From Liquidambar formosana (Eukaryota; Streptophyta; Magnoliopsida; Saxifragales; Altingiaceae), in NCBI GenBank assembly GCA_039720395.1, contig CM077822.1:23891267-23955266 (forward strand): a stretch of 64,000 nucleotides of DNA. The letters are read 5' to 3'. Made by a program: the position numbers and the translations under genes. Of this stretch, positions 35,330 to 47,772 are shown piece after piece; position 1 is the stretch's first letter, and each line of letters begins with the position of its first letter. The notes beneath the pieces are model-generated. The model was not told where the DNA came from and did no database searches. It saw only the letters and a list, made by a program, of their open reading frames with translations.

Positions 35330-37640
35330 TGTGAACCCACGAAAAAGCGCGGCGCCCACTGTGAACCCTAAAAAAGGTTAAGGCCCACGAGGGGTTTTAA
35401 GTTTGAAAAAGGAAAAGGAGTCGCCACCTTATTTTTTAAAGGAAACAAGGAAAACCCTAAAAAACAGTTTTGTTTTAGGAAAACAAAAGATTGATTCCAT
35501 GTTTAAAAATGGTGAGGCAAAAAAGTCTTTTGGAAACCAGAGAATTCGGGGATTCGGAGGCTAAGTTACGATATGGGAAGGTTCTAGGCAAAGCCTATAG
35601 GCACCCATATCGCCCTAAACGGTCTCTTAATTTAATTGGGCTAAATCAAAGTCTTAATCACACACAAATCAACAGTTATCATCACAAGACAGCATGCATA
35701 TCATTCATCCATTCATCCATATAATCAAGTAAATCAAAGAAAAACAGAAAAAGAAAGAGGGGGGAGAAAACCTAGGATACTTAGTATCCTAGGGCGGACT
35801 TGAACCTCACAAGGAGCGCCTACGTACCATGTATGGAAATACATGGATCAAAGTCCACGTAGTTCGAATAGGAATAGGGTTATAACCTAATCAAAGCCTA
35901 TGGTAAACCCTAAGTTTCCTTTCAAGTAAAACATGGTAAGTTTCCAAAATAAATGATTCTCAAAAGATTTTTGGTAAAATATGGAATTTTGATAAAGATG
36001 GAAACTTTGATTTAAAAGGCAATTTTTGATGAAAGGATACTATAGGAGTCACCATATTCCCCTATTAGGAAACAACCCTAGGGGGGGAGAAAGGGAAAGT
36101 TTCAAAGAAAGGAAAGAAGGGTGAATTGGGGCACCCTCATACCCTACTTACCTTAAGCGAAAGCAACCTGTCAAAGTAACCACCCTATTGCATAGGGTAG
36201 TTACCTTATTTGTAAGATTTCATCTTACAATAGCCAAAATAACCACCCCACATTGGTGGGGTAGTTGCACCTGTTGTACCTATCAAAGCACCTGCAATTT
36301 CCATGCAAAACATACCAAAAATGCCAACCAAACAAGCTAGATTCCAAATCAAGCCATTATCATGCCCAAACATGGGCTAACACATGCTCAAAATATCATA
36401 TCAAGGACAAATAACAGATCTGGACAGAATTGAAATAAGGCTTAAAATCAACCACAAGTCATGCAACAACATGAATCATAAGCTAACTAAAACCCTAATT
36501 CAACCCTACATGCAATGACATGCAAAAAACCCTAAAATCCACTACTATGAATGCAGAAAAATATCATAGTTATCAAATATGCAGCACATATATCAACTAT
36601 GAAGAAAACACAAGGAAAAACCCTAAGCTATCATGCTATATGCAACTTTCCTAATACAAGGATGAGTGAAACCCTAGAATCACAATTGTGCTTAAAATCA
36701 CATAAAATAACTCCAAATCATGCAAAACTCATCATGGACATCATTCTAATCATGCATATTAATCAATAGAAGCATCAACACATGATAAAAACACAAGCTT
36801 GCACATGAAATATAGCTATTCTAAGTAGAAACCTAATTTCAGCACAAGATAAACCCTAGAATTGCAAACATGCATTAAATCACATGGAATAGCAAAACAG
36901 CCCATAAACATTATCCTAATCATGCATACTAACTAATAGAAGTAGCAAAACACAATAAAAACACAAGCTTCAATATGCAAAAGTGTTATTTCATGTAGAA
37001 AACCAATTTCAGCACTAAGGAAACCCTAAAGTCCCAAACATGCAGTAAATCACATGGAATAGCATCCTAGCATACTAAACAGCCCATGAATATTATCCTA
37101 ATCATGCATACTAACTAATAGAAGCAATAAGACATGATAAAGACACAAACTTGAACATGAAATAATGACTATCCCATGTAAAACCCTAGAAAAGACTCTA
37201 AAAACCCTAAAAACACAAAGACTCATAAAACCACATAGAATGACATTATATCATGCAAAACCAGCCATAGACAATATCTTAATCATGCATTCTAAGCATT
37301 AGAAGCATCAACACATGATAAAACAATAAGCTTTTAATATGAAGTAATGCAAAGCTATGCAAAAACCTTAGTTTGAATGAAAGAGAGAAAGGGGAAGGGG
37401 TATACCTATGGTGGCTGCTGTAGAGAGTCCTCCTCCTCTTATGTGCTGCTGGAAACAACCTCCTTCAAGCCTTCAAGCCCAAACTCCAGCCCTCCTTCAA
37501 GCTTTCTCTCACACTTTCTCACTCAAAGTTTAGGTTAAACTACCCTAAGGATGGCTGCCATAGCCTCCAAGTCTCACACATGCCTCCAAAGTGCCCCCCT
37601 ACTTCAGAAATTCCCTCTCCTTTGCTGAAGTATAAGGGGC

Positions 37641-37916
37641 TATTTATAGGGATTGAGGGAAAACCCTCAATGGTTGGGATTAAAACCCTAGGGATTGATC
37701 CAAGGGCTCTTAGAGGTTCCCTTGGGGCTCAAGTAGGTCAAATAGGGCTGAAATTAGGGTTAAATGGCGGCTGGAGGCGTGCAAATCCGAGAAAATAGGA
37801 TAGGAGCCGCGTCAAAGCTCAAAATAGGAAAGTGGCTCGGGTGACCACCTGGGGCTGGGCGGCTAGCAGCCTGGGCCCAGGCGGCTAGCCGCCCAGGCCT
37901 GGGTGGTCACCCGAGG
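37641..37916 (-). promoter_or_regulatory. LTR promoter of element 3 with palindrome module
   Basis: The palindrome is 37835-37916. Its outer arms CTCGGGTGACCACC and GGTGGTCACCCGAG are perfect, and its inner arms are GGGCGGCTAGCAGCC and GGCGGCTAGCCGCCC. The TATA box lies 186 bp downstream on the minus strand, the same spacing as in elements 1 and 2 although the sequence has diverged. Confidence 0.7.
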
Positions 37917-37999
37917 CCATGTCAGCTTCAGCCCATTTTTGACCCTTTCGACTTCCAAATGTGTTTCCGAGCTCAAATCAACTCCGATTTTGACGAAAC

Positions 38000-39666
38000 T
38001 GTTAGGATTATGCCCTAGAGCCAATCATGGAGATGATTGTTTAGGGATTAGGAACAATCAATTGATTTCATTTATATATGTCACATTTATTATTGATTTA
38101 ATAAAAGGGCTTATTCTATTATGTTTATATGCATCATTTATATTTACATAATATGTCCATGGAGTTAGAGTTGAGAATATGAAATTACAAAGGGTTGTAA
38201 TTTTGAGACTATAAATATATCTCTGTACTAAACTCCTAAATCATTCCTAGTTGAAGGTTCACTATGATGGACAGTAATGAACCATAGGACTAGCACTTGT
38301 TAGGTTGACTCTATAGGAGGATAGCTAGTCTCAAGCTATTTGTGTGGAGACACTACAACCAACAAGTGGGTGCCTATTATCAGAATAGGTACACTGAATG
38401 TGACCAAAGATATGAGATAAACTGAATGGAGTTTTAACCTGCCTGTCAATCAGTTTCTCATTGTTATAGTGGTACAAGTAATCCTTAGACCTGAGACACC
38501 ATGGTTGTCTTATGCATGTAGCTTTAGAAGTTTGATAACACTAAGTGCAGATCCTATTCAGGGGTCTGTAAAGGTGTTCATTGGCCCTTCTGCTATATGT
38601 GTGAAGGCATGTGAGTGATCAACAAGGAATCCATCACTCTTAGGAAAAAGGGAGTGAATGTCTCATACAGCATTCATTGAATATAACTCATTAAATCCAT
38701 GGGCCCATGGTAGAATGAATATGGAAAGGAGTTTCCATAAGTTCATCATTGAGTTGATATTAATGAATGAGTATAAAGTAATTGAACTAGGGACTTGACA
38801 GACTTCCATGTCCTATTAGTTCAATTGGAGACATTGTGTTGATGGAAGGATGGAATTGTAACCTGTAAACTATAACAGAAGGGTTCTTTGTAAATGACTA
38901 TTCACCTCATTAAGGACCACACCATGAGCCATATGCTAGGTGTTACTCATGGTTAGTAGAAGCCCTAATTGATATAAATGAGTTATAATCAATTAGGGAA
39001 TTGAAAGGAGTTTCAATTAGACCCTTAATGGAAAGTGTTCCATTGTGCACAACTTGTGCTGTTCCTACTACTTGATGATGTGAACCCAATGGGTCACACA
39101 CTGATCATGCTAAGAGAGCTTGATTGTCTATGAGAGAAAGGGTATAAGTGATTAAAGAAAAGTTCTTTAAGGGGCTAATTTGTATATGATGCAAACTAGT
39201 GGGCTAATTGTGTAATTAAGAGTAATTACACAAATTAGATTAGGGTTTGGAGACCCCCTGGGCCGGCCCTAGTTGGAGGCTATTTAAAGCCTTTTATGAT
39301 GTGATGACATCATCACTTGAAGCACTCTTGGAGGCTCCCAAGTGCTGGCCGAAATTTTCACAGCTCTCCCTCTCTCTCTCTCCCTCTTCTCCACCTCTAG
39401 CAACTCTAAGGAAGAAGAAGGAAAGGACAACTTGCTCAAGCTAGGTGTGGATACTGTTGGAGGCAGTGCACTTGGACTGCTCAAACAGAAGACAAAGCTT
39501 GGAGCATAAAGGAGAAGACTTGTTCAACTGTAAGTACCCTAACTCTCTTGGTAGTTAGGTTTATGGTTTTTGTATTAAGCATAATTAAGATTCATGGGTT
39601 TGGGAATCATAGGAAAAATTTTAAATTCCGCCTTTGTATTTTTCCTCTCTAGTTTGATTCCCAACA
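38000..39666 (+). repeat. 5' LTR of the copia element
   Basis: Starts TGTTAGGATTATGCC and ends GATTCCCAACA. Transcription signals near the 3' half include TATTTAAAG (about 39283) before a CT-rich tract. Confidence 0.92.
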
Positions 39667-39667
39667 G

Positions 39668-39680
39668 TGGTATCAGAGCC
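39668..39680 (+). other. Primer-binding site, initiator tRNA-Met type
   Basis: TGGTATCAGAGCC one base after the LTR matches the 3' end complement of plant initiator tRNA-Met, the usual copia primer. Confidence 0.92.
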
Positions 39681-42600
39681 ATGGTTATGCCTAATACAAA
39701 CTTCATATGGGCTGTAATTCATGGTAAATTGATTGGTTTAATGAATTGAGATTCATGTTCATGCATTCAATTGATTTCCCTCTCATGGCCGAACCTAGGG
39801 TTATTGAACCCTAGGTGTTTATCTCTCCTTCTCCTCTTCTAAAATAGTTTTAGGGCTGCTGGAAAATTCAAAGAGTTGAATAGGTTTCAGTTTTGGAGAA
39901 GAAGAAGGAGGAAACTAGGGTTTCCTCTTCATGGCCGAACCTGGGGTTTTGAACCCTAGGCTGTTTTTCCCTCTTCTCCTCTTCTAATATTCTTCTAACA
40001 TTAATTCTGGAATTTCTGAGAAGCATGTGATGTATATAGAAGAAGAAGAAACCAGTGTTTCTTCTATGGAGGCCGAACCTAGGGTTTGGAACCCTAGGTT
40101 GTTCTCTTTTGTATTTTGTTTTTGTTTTGGTTTAATTAAGACATGAGATGGCTGTAATTAATTCACATAAAGTTGTTATGGTGATTTCTCAAGCATAGGG
40201 ATGCATGAGAATTAAAACAAATCAAAAAGTTTGGGAAGAACACCATGGAGTTCGAATCTGGGTTTTAGAACCCTATGGTTCTTGCTACTGTTCTGATATG
40301 ATATCTCTGTAAAATTGATGTAAATCCTTTATAGGATAATTATACATATTGTATGTATGATTTTCTTTAAGTTTTGTAAGAGTCTTGATGCATATAAGAA
40401 TCAAAAAGTTTGGTTTCTTGAAAAACACAGCAGGCTGTTTTTCTGCAGAAAGTCATCAATGGAGTTTTGTTCATATCTTGAGCTAGGGAACTCCAAATTG
40501 CATGAAACCAATTTTATTAGTTTCCTAAGACATGTAGGATGCTAGGAAAAGTAATTTGGTAACCTGAATTAATCATCTTGCTGGGTTTTGAATCAATTTG
40601 TGATCAGGGACAGTATGCTATCAAATTCTAAACAGCCTACTGTTCTTGAATTGTTTAGAACAATTGGGGATGATTTGATCATCCAAACCACTTCAATTAG
40701 CTTAGTAATTCATGTAGGGACATGATACAAAAGCTGGTTTTGTTGGTGGAGTCGAATTGATTAAGTTTTAGAAACGTTTGTGACCTTGGAGGTCCTCCCA
40801 TGGTGGTGCCAGCAAGGGTTCTTGAAACCCTAATGTTCTTTGAAGAAGACAGCCCTCTTGGCCACTCCACACGTGTCCATGGGCTTGGCCCACACCCTAG
40901 CTTGAATCCCCCTTTGCTGGCCATGGCCTCCCATGGCCTGGCCAAGCCATGGCAGCCTTGGCTAGCCATGGCAGCCCACTATAGGTGGCGGCAGCCTTAG
41001 GGTTTCTTAGGAAACCCTAATTCCCATTAATGATGAAACCCTAATTCATTAATTGCATTAATTAAAAACCCTAATTGACTATTAATTACCTTAATTAAAA
41101 TGTTTAATGATTGGTCATCAATTGACCAATCATGGTTATTAATCATTAGGGTATAATTAATTGCATTTATGATGTCTAGGGTTTAGGGTTTAGGAAACCC
41201 TAATTCATATTAATTAAACCCTAATTCTATTAATGCATTAATTAATAACTAAACCTAGTAATTAATGTGTCTAACCTAGGGTTAAATGATTGGTCATTAA
41301 TGACCAATCATGATCATTAATGGTTTAGTAATTAATCATTGGCATTTAATAGGTTTAAGGTTTAGGGTTTTAGAAACCCTAATTAGTGCATATTAATTAG
41401 GAGTAATTAATATCCTAGGTGGCATTAATTAAACCCTAATCCTAATCATTAATACCGTATAAACCTAGGGTTTAAATGATTGGTCATTAATTGACCAATC
41501 ATAAGGCATTTAATGCATTAGGGTTACACTTAGGGTTTAGAGTTAATGCATTTAGGGTTTAGGGTTTTAGGAAACCCTAATGCACTAATTAATTAATAAA
41601 ATGATTTTATTTAATTCCGAAATTGATTATTTAATTAATGGTGATTAATTTTATATTGTTTTAAATGGTTTAAAACACAATTTAGGATTAAATTAAAATC
41701 TGGAATTTTTTAATTAAATGAAATTGTTTTGTTTAATTAAAGAAACCCTAATATTTGATATTAGTGTTCAACTAGGGGACTTTAAATGTTTCAATTGATT
41801 TGATTAATTGAAATTAAATGTCTTAATTGTTAAGACTTAATTAATTCTGGAGATTATGCATATCCTAATAAGATTAGGACACAATAATGAGATTAATGAA
41901 AACCAATCAATAGAGTTACCATGAATGCCCATATGCTTATTGCTTACAGTTATTTCCTTTATTATGCAATGTGATTGTATGGTTATGGATGGATGATGAT
42001 TATGGACTATACCCCTTAAACCAATTGTGATTGGCCGTCTTATGAATGGGTTGTATTAATTTTTCAAGAGTTGTTAATTTTTGGTGATGTATTATTTATT
42101 TGGGGCTTGCATGCCACCTTCTTCTCTCTCTCTATCATTCTCTTATGTACCCCACATTCCCCTTATGTATCCCTTTTTTTAAATTATGTAAATGTTATGT
42201 AATCGAGAGCGCACTAAGGAGCATAGTGGACCTAAAGGAGCATGGTGGAGCCTAACAAGCCTATGGTGGAGACCATGAAGCCAATGGAGGAGATTGAAGG
42301 ACTTGAAAGCTTGGAGAAGATTTTCAAGAGAGCATGCTATGTTTCAAATGAATGTTTTACGATCACCTACACCCACTTTAGACCTTGGATTCAATTCATT
42401 GGCTTGGATTGAATCCTCTTAAAGTCCATAATCATCATAGTGGGAGCTTTTAATGAGATTAATAGAGATAGCTCCAAATCCAAAGATTGTTATATGTCAC
42501 CTTATAGGGACTAATATCGATAAGTGGATTACATATATATAATGTTGTTATATATTTCTTATTTAAATGCATGAGATGTATGTTAGATTAGTTATTTTGA

Positions 42601-43190
42601 TGAGACCCTTAAAACCCCTCTATTTTAATATTAAGTTGGAAATGGAGAATACATTAGGGAATGGATTCTTCATTGCCTTCCATCATTATAGCATCATCTA
42701 ACGTCCCTTAATGTGGGTACCTGGCTGCAGACATGTAGGAGCTACCCATATTAAAGACATTACTTGAAACTATCACATATATAGATATCATGGGGTGCCT
42801 AAGCTGGTATATACCAAGAAACTAACATGTGAGGTATATATTTGGTGAAACATACCTGTGTGAACGATGGGCTTAACTTAACTAGGGAAGTATTCCAAGA
42901 AACTAACATGTGAGGAGTATGTACCCTAGAGGCAAAATGATTGGAACTTGCTTATGAAGCAATAGACAAAGAGTTGTCTTCTTACTGTGGGTTAGAAGTC
43001 AAGAAACTGACATGTGAGGCTTCTAGGTCATAGTGGGACCCCAATCCCCATTAGGAATAAGATTCCCGAATTCCAATAGAGGGTGTATGGAATTTGATAA
43101 AATAGTGGGAGGAACCATATGATTAAAGACCCGATCATTATGGATTAAAAATGAAATCTAATTCTCTAATTTTATATGTAGTTCATAGAA
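39681..43190 (+). other. Long (3.5-kb) leader of the copia element
   Basis: I see no gene. It holds repeated sequences around AACCCTAGG, short telomere-like TTTAGGG/AACCCTAA runs and palindromic repeats (41100-41510). Three copies of AAGAAACT(A/G)ACATGTGAGG lie near 42818, 42897 and 42998. Small ORFs here look random. Confidence 0.7.
41090..41600. repeat. About 185-bp diverged tandem repeat with a perfect palindrome and telobox motifs
   Basis: Three units (near 41107, 41287 and 41476) carry the palindrome with arms ATGATTGGTCA and TGACCAATCAT; the middle one is an unbroken palindrome. Between them are AAACCCTAA and TTAGGGTTTAGGG motifs like plant teloboxes. No coding content. Confidence 0.7.
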
Positions 43191-44063
43191 ATGGCTCATC
43201 TCAACCCGCTATCCAAAATATTGGACATCAACCGTTTGACTGGACCAAACTATCTTGATTGGCTGAGGAACTTAAAAATAGTTTTAACTTCCGAAAAGAT
43301 TACCTACACACTTGATGGCACACTTCCTGAGGCACTGGCTGAGACTGCAACTCAGCAAGAGAGAGACGCTTTTCAGAAGCGCATGGACGACGATTTGAAG
43401 GCAAGATGCTATATGATGGCATCCATGAGCCCTGAGCTTCAGAAGCAACATGAGTCCATGAAAAGTGCTCGCGACATCTTTCTCCACTTACAAGAATTGT
43501 ATGGGGAGCAAAGTAGGACCGCAAAGTACAATATTGTCAAGGATCTATTCAAGGCAAGGATGAATGAGGGTTCATCTGTGACTGATCACACCTTGAAAAT
43601 GATCAACCATATCGAGCAGCTTGAAAAGCTTGATGTGATCATTGAAGCTGATATGTGTTCAGACATTATATTGCAGTCCCTTCCTGATTCATTTGGGCCG
43701 TTCATAATGAATTTTCATATGAACAAGCTTGAGCCCACTCTCCCCGAGCTGCACAATTTGCTCAAGATGACTGAGGAGACAATGAAGAAGGGAAAAGGTT
43801 CTTTGCTCGCATTTGATGGAGCTTCTACTTCCAAGGGCAAGCCCAAGCCTAAGGGCAAGGGCAAAGGAAAGGGTAAGAGTACCCAAGGGAAGACGAAGAA
43901 GAACTTGAAGCCAAAGGGAGGTGTCAAGAAAGGTAATACTGACAAGGCCAAAGGAACCTGTTTTCACTGCGGCAAGGATGGGCACTGGAAACGTAACTGC
44001 CGGGAGTATCTGGATACTCTAAAGAGCCGACCTTCGGAAGGTATGGATCATGCTCTAAACTAA
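43191..44063 (+). CDS. gag: Copia Gag, intact
   Basis: An open frame of 290 residues. The N-terminal part (LTGPNYLDWLRNLKIVL) and the helical core (RCYMMASMSPELQ, LQELYGEQSRTAKY, DHTLKMINHIEQLEKLD) are typical of copia Gag. A Lys/Gly-rich basic stretch (about residues 208-245) precedes a CCHC zinc knuckle, CFHCGKDGHWKRNC, at about 257-270. It would form the particle and bind the element RNA. In autonomous copia elements gag is fused to pol; here the frame closes shortly after the knuckle and pol is decayed. The start was chosen as the first ATG of the conserved Gag block. It is the only clearly intact protein-coding gene of the window. Confidence 0.92.
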   Translation: MAHLNPLSKILDINRLTGPNYLDWLRNLKIVLTSEKITYTLDGTLPEALAETATQQERDAFQKRMDDDLKARCYMMASMSPELQKQHESMKSARDIFLHLQELYGEQSRTAKYNIVKDLFKARMNEGSSVTDHTLKMINHIEQLEKLDVIIEADMCSDIILQSLPDSFGPFIMNFHMNKLEPTLPELHNLLKMTEETMKKGKGSLLAFDGASTSKGKPKPKGKGKGKGKSTQGKTKKNLKPKGGVKKGNTDKAKGTCFHCGKDGHWKRNCREYLDTLKSRPSEGMDHALN

Positions 44064-46092
44064 ATGTTAGTTTTGCTTCCACTTGGGTACTTAATTCTGA
44101 TGTGAATTTTGAATTCCATGCAGGATCTAGTGGGAAGCAGAAGGCTGAGTAGAAGCGGAATATCCCTACGAGTGGAGAATGGAGCAAAGTGTTGCTGTAT
44201 TAGCTATGGGATTTGCTGCTTGACTCTACCTGATGGAGTAGTTTAGAATTAATAAGCTATCTTGACATTCCAGAAGTTTTTAGAAACATTATCTTTATTT
44301 CAGTTTTGCCTAAACAGTGTTTTAGTTTGATTTAATAAATGTTTTTTATGAAGAGTTCATTACTTCTGGAATTTATAGCATTTGTCTTCTAAACTACCTT
44401 GCAAGTATGAATTGCATGAAACATGATAGCTCTAAAATTGAATGCTAATAAACCCAAGAGAACAAGAGAAATAGTTTCTCATACTTTATGAACCTTTACT
44501 TAAAAATGTTAAGGTATAGGTGCATATACTTAAAGAAGTACAAGTCTGAAACATTTGAAAAGGTTCAAAGAATTCAGATATGAAGTAAAGAAAACAAACT
44601 AGTAAAAGTATTAAGCTCTTCGATTGGATCGAGGAGGCGAATATTTAACTGGTGATCTTTCAGATCAACTTGTTCAAATAGGCATTCTATTCTAATGGAC
44701 ACCTCTTAGAACATCATAATTAAATGGTGTGCCAAAAGGAGGAAGAGGACCTTATTTGATATGGTCCGGTCCATGATAAGTTACAACGACCTAATATTAT
44801 CCTTGTTAGGATATGCCCTAGAAATTGCCACGTACCTGTGAAACAGAGTTCAAACCAAGGCTGTCCCTTAGGACCTATATGAGATATGGAAAGGGAAGCA
44901 CCAAACCTTAAACATGTTAAGGTATGGGGATGCACTACATATGTAGAGACATATAATGCAACCAAATTGGAAATCAAGATAACTTAAATGTAGGTTTGTG
45001 GATTACCCTAAAGAAAGTTTAGGATATCATATCTATTATCCTGATGAATGAAAGGTGTTTTGTTTGTAAGTTTGCAATCTTTCTTGAAAAAGAGTTTATT
45101 CAAGAAGGAGATAACAACAGGAAAATAGAACTCAAAGAGTTGTCTAATGAGACACAAACCAACATTGATGCAACCCCTGTCCTTGTTGAGATAGAACCCG
45201 TTATTGTACCATGATTGTACAAAGGGTTAGTGGGAGTGCGATCACATTTATGGTCCTATAAGTGAATGACGTTCTACTTATTAGGGAAATAATGTAGAGA
45301 CGTTGTCAAAAGTGAAAAATTGGTTTTTCACAAAGTTTCTTCATAAAAGATTTGGAAGAAGCATCCTATATTCTAGGAATAGAGGTCTATAGAGATAGAT
45401 CTAAAGGATGCTAAGTCTCTCCCAATCAAAGTACATAGACAAGATTTTGAAAGAGTTCAAAATGCATGATTCCAAAAGGAGGTCTTATTCCTGTCAGACA
45501 TGGAATCAAGTTGTCTATAACTAAAAGACCAGATATCAGTTTTGCTGTAAATGTTATGAGCAGATATCAGGCAGACCCAGATGAGGAACACTGGGAAGCA
45601 GTCAAGGCTATCCTTAAGTTCTTGAGAAGAACTAAAAGGACCTATCCCTTGCCTATGGAGAAAGAAACTTGAAATGGTTGGTAGAACGGATACAGATTTT
45701 CAATCTGACGATGATGATAGGAGACCAACATCGAGGTATGTTCTCACCTTAAATGGTGGAGCTGTAAATTTGAGTGCATTGCTGCATGTTTGGATGAGTA
45801 AGTTCATTGCAGAACTAGGAGTGGTTCCTGACATTGAGAAGCCTTTACTATTGTTTTTGTGACAACAATAAGGCTAGTGCTCAAGACAAGGATCCGCGGT
45901 CTCATCAAAAGTCCAAACTTTAAGCGGCGATTCCAAGTGATTAGAGAGATCATTGGAAGAGATGACATATACATATAGAAGTTTAATACAACAGAGAATA
46001 AAGAAGACCCCTTCACTAAGGCTATGACCCAAGTGTATTGGATCACCATCGACAGGATATGAGTATGAGATACATGGTGGATTGGCTATAGT
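44064..46092 (+). pseudogene. pol: Decayed copia pol (gag-pre-integrase, integrase, RT, RNase H remnants)
   Basis: Short broken frames keep the copia order. A gag-pre-integrase trace lies near 44230-44330. Integrase traces near 44560-44960 include a region resembling IGS-type catalytic spacing and QLNGVPK. A GYPKES-like block is near 45010. RT/RNase H traces near 45230-45660 include a ruined YVDD (VND) and RPDISFAVNVMSRYQADP. The stretch is about 2 kb instead of more than 3 kb and has many stops and frameshifts, so internal deletions are likely. Confidence 0.8.
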
Positions 46093-46105
46093 GCAAGTGG
46101 GAGAT
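46093..46105 (+). other. Polypurine tract of the copia element
   Basis: GCAAGTGGGAGAT directly before the 3' LTR start TGTTAGG; typical of copia elements. Confidence 0.88.
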
Positions 46106-47772
46106 TGTTAGGATTATGCCCTAGAGCCAATCATGGAGATGATTGTTTAGGGATTAGGAACAATCAATTGATTTCATTTATATATGTCACATTTATTATT
46201 GATTTAATAAAAGGGCTTATTCTATTATGTTTATATGCATCATTTATATTTACATAATATGTCCATGGAGTTAGAGTTGAGAATATGAAATTACAAAGGG
46301 TTGTAATTTTGAGACTGTAAATATATCTCTGTACTAAACTCCTAAATCATTCCTAGTTGAAGGTTCACTATGATGGACAGTAATGAACCATAGGACTAGC
46401 ACTTGTTAGGTTGACTCTATAGGAGGATAGCTAGTCTCAAGCTATTTGTGTGGAGACACTACAACCAACAAGTGGGTGCCTATTATCAGAATAGGTACAC
46501 TGAATGTGACCAAAGATATGAGATAAACTGAATGGAGTTTTAACCTGCCTGTCAATCAGTTTCTCATTGTTATAGTGGTACAAGTAATCCTTAGACCTGA
46601 GACACCATGGTTGTCTTATGCATGTAGCTTTAGAAGTTTGATAACACTAAGTGCAGATCCTATTCAGGGGTCTGTAAAGGTGTTCATTGGCCCTTCTGCT
46701 ATATGTGTGAAGGCATGTGAGTGATCAACAAGGAATCCATCACTCTCAGGAAAAAGGGAGCGAATGTCTCATACAGCATTCATTGAATATAACTCATTAA
46801 ATCCATGGGCCCATGGTAGAATGAATATGGAAAGGAGTTTCCATAAGTTCATCATTGAGTTGATATTAATGAATGAGTATAAAGTAATTGAACTACGGAC
46901 TTGACAGACTTCCATGTCCTATTAGTTCAATTGGAGACATTGTGTTGATGGAAGGATGGAATTGTAACCTGTAAACTATAACAGAAGGGTTCTTTGTAAA
47001 TGACTATTCACCTCATTAAGGACCACACCATGAGCCATATGCTAGGTGTTACTCATGGTTAGTAGAAGCCCTAATTGATATAAATGAGTTATAATCAATT
47101 AGGGAATTAAAAGGAGTTTCAATTAGACCCTTAATGGAAAGTGTTCCATTGTGCACAACTTGTGCTGTTCCTACTACTTGATGATGTGAACCCAATGGGT
47201 CACACACTGATCATGCTAAGAGAGCTTGATTGTCTATGAGAGAAAGGGTATAAGTGATTAAAGAAAAGTTCTTTAAGGGGCTAATTTGTATATGATGCAA
47301 ACTAGTGGGCTAATTGTGTAATTGAGAGTAATTACACAAATTAGATTAGGGTTTGGAGACCCCCTTGGCCGGCCCTAGTTGGAGGCTATTTAAAGCCTTT
47401 TATGATGTGATGACATCATCACTTGAAGCACTCTTGGAGGCTCCCAAGTGCTGGCCGAAATTTTCACAGCTCTCCCTCTCTCTCTCTCCCTCTTCTCCAC
47501 CTCTAGCAACTCTAAGGAAGAAGAAGGAAAGGACAACTTGCTCAAGCTAGGTGTGGATACTGTTGGAGGTAGTGCACTTGGACTGCTCAAACAGAAGACA
47601 AAGCTTGGAGCATAAAGGAGAAGACTTGTTCAACTGTAAGTACCCTAACTCTCTTGGTAGTTAGGTTTATGGTTTTTGTATTAAGTATAATTAAGATTCA
47701 TGGGTTTGGGAATCATAGGAAAAATTTTAAATTCCGCCTTTGTATTTTTCCTCTCTAGTTTGATTCCCAACA
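46106..47772 (+). repeat. 3' LTR of the copia element
   Basis: Same length (1667 bp) as the 5' LTR and nearly identical; ends CCCAACA followed by the target duplication GAAAC. Confidence 0.95.

Larger units (their letters stand above)
38000..47772 (+). mobile_element. Young non-autonomous Ty1/copia element
   Basis: Two 1667-bp LTRs (38000-39666, 46106-47772) differ at about nine sites by eye, and the 5-bp duplication GAAAC flanks the element (37995-37999, 47773-47777). Primer site, gag ORF, decayed pol and polypurine tract are in the standard order. The near-identical LTRs mean recent insertion, yet pol is wrecked. It was therefore probably moved by proteins of a relative. Confidence 0.95.

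Noticed and set aside
39247..39484. Small ORFs on both strands in the copia LTR (again at 47353)
   Set aside because: Identical only because the LTRs are identical; they overlap the promoter and leader region.
41160..41600. Telomeric DNA or an internal telomere
   Set aside because: Only a few scattered TTTAGGG-like units occur, mixed with other repeats inside a copia leader.
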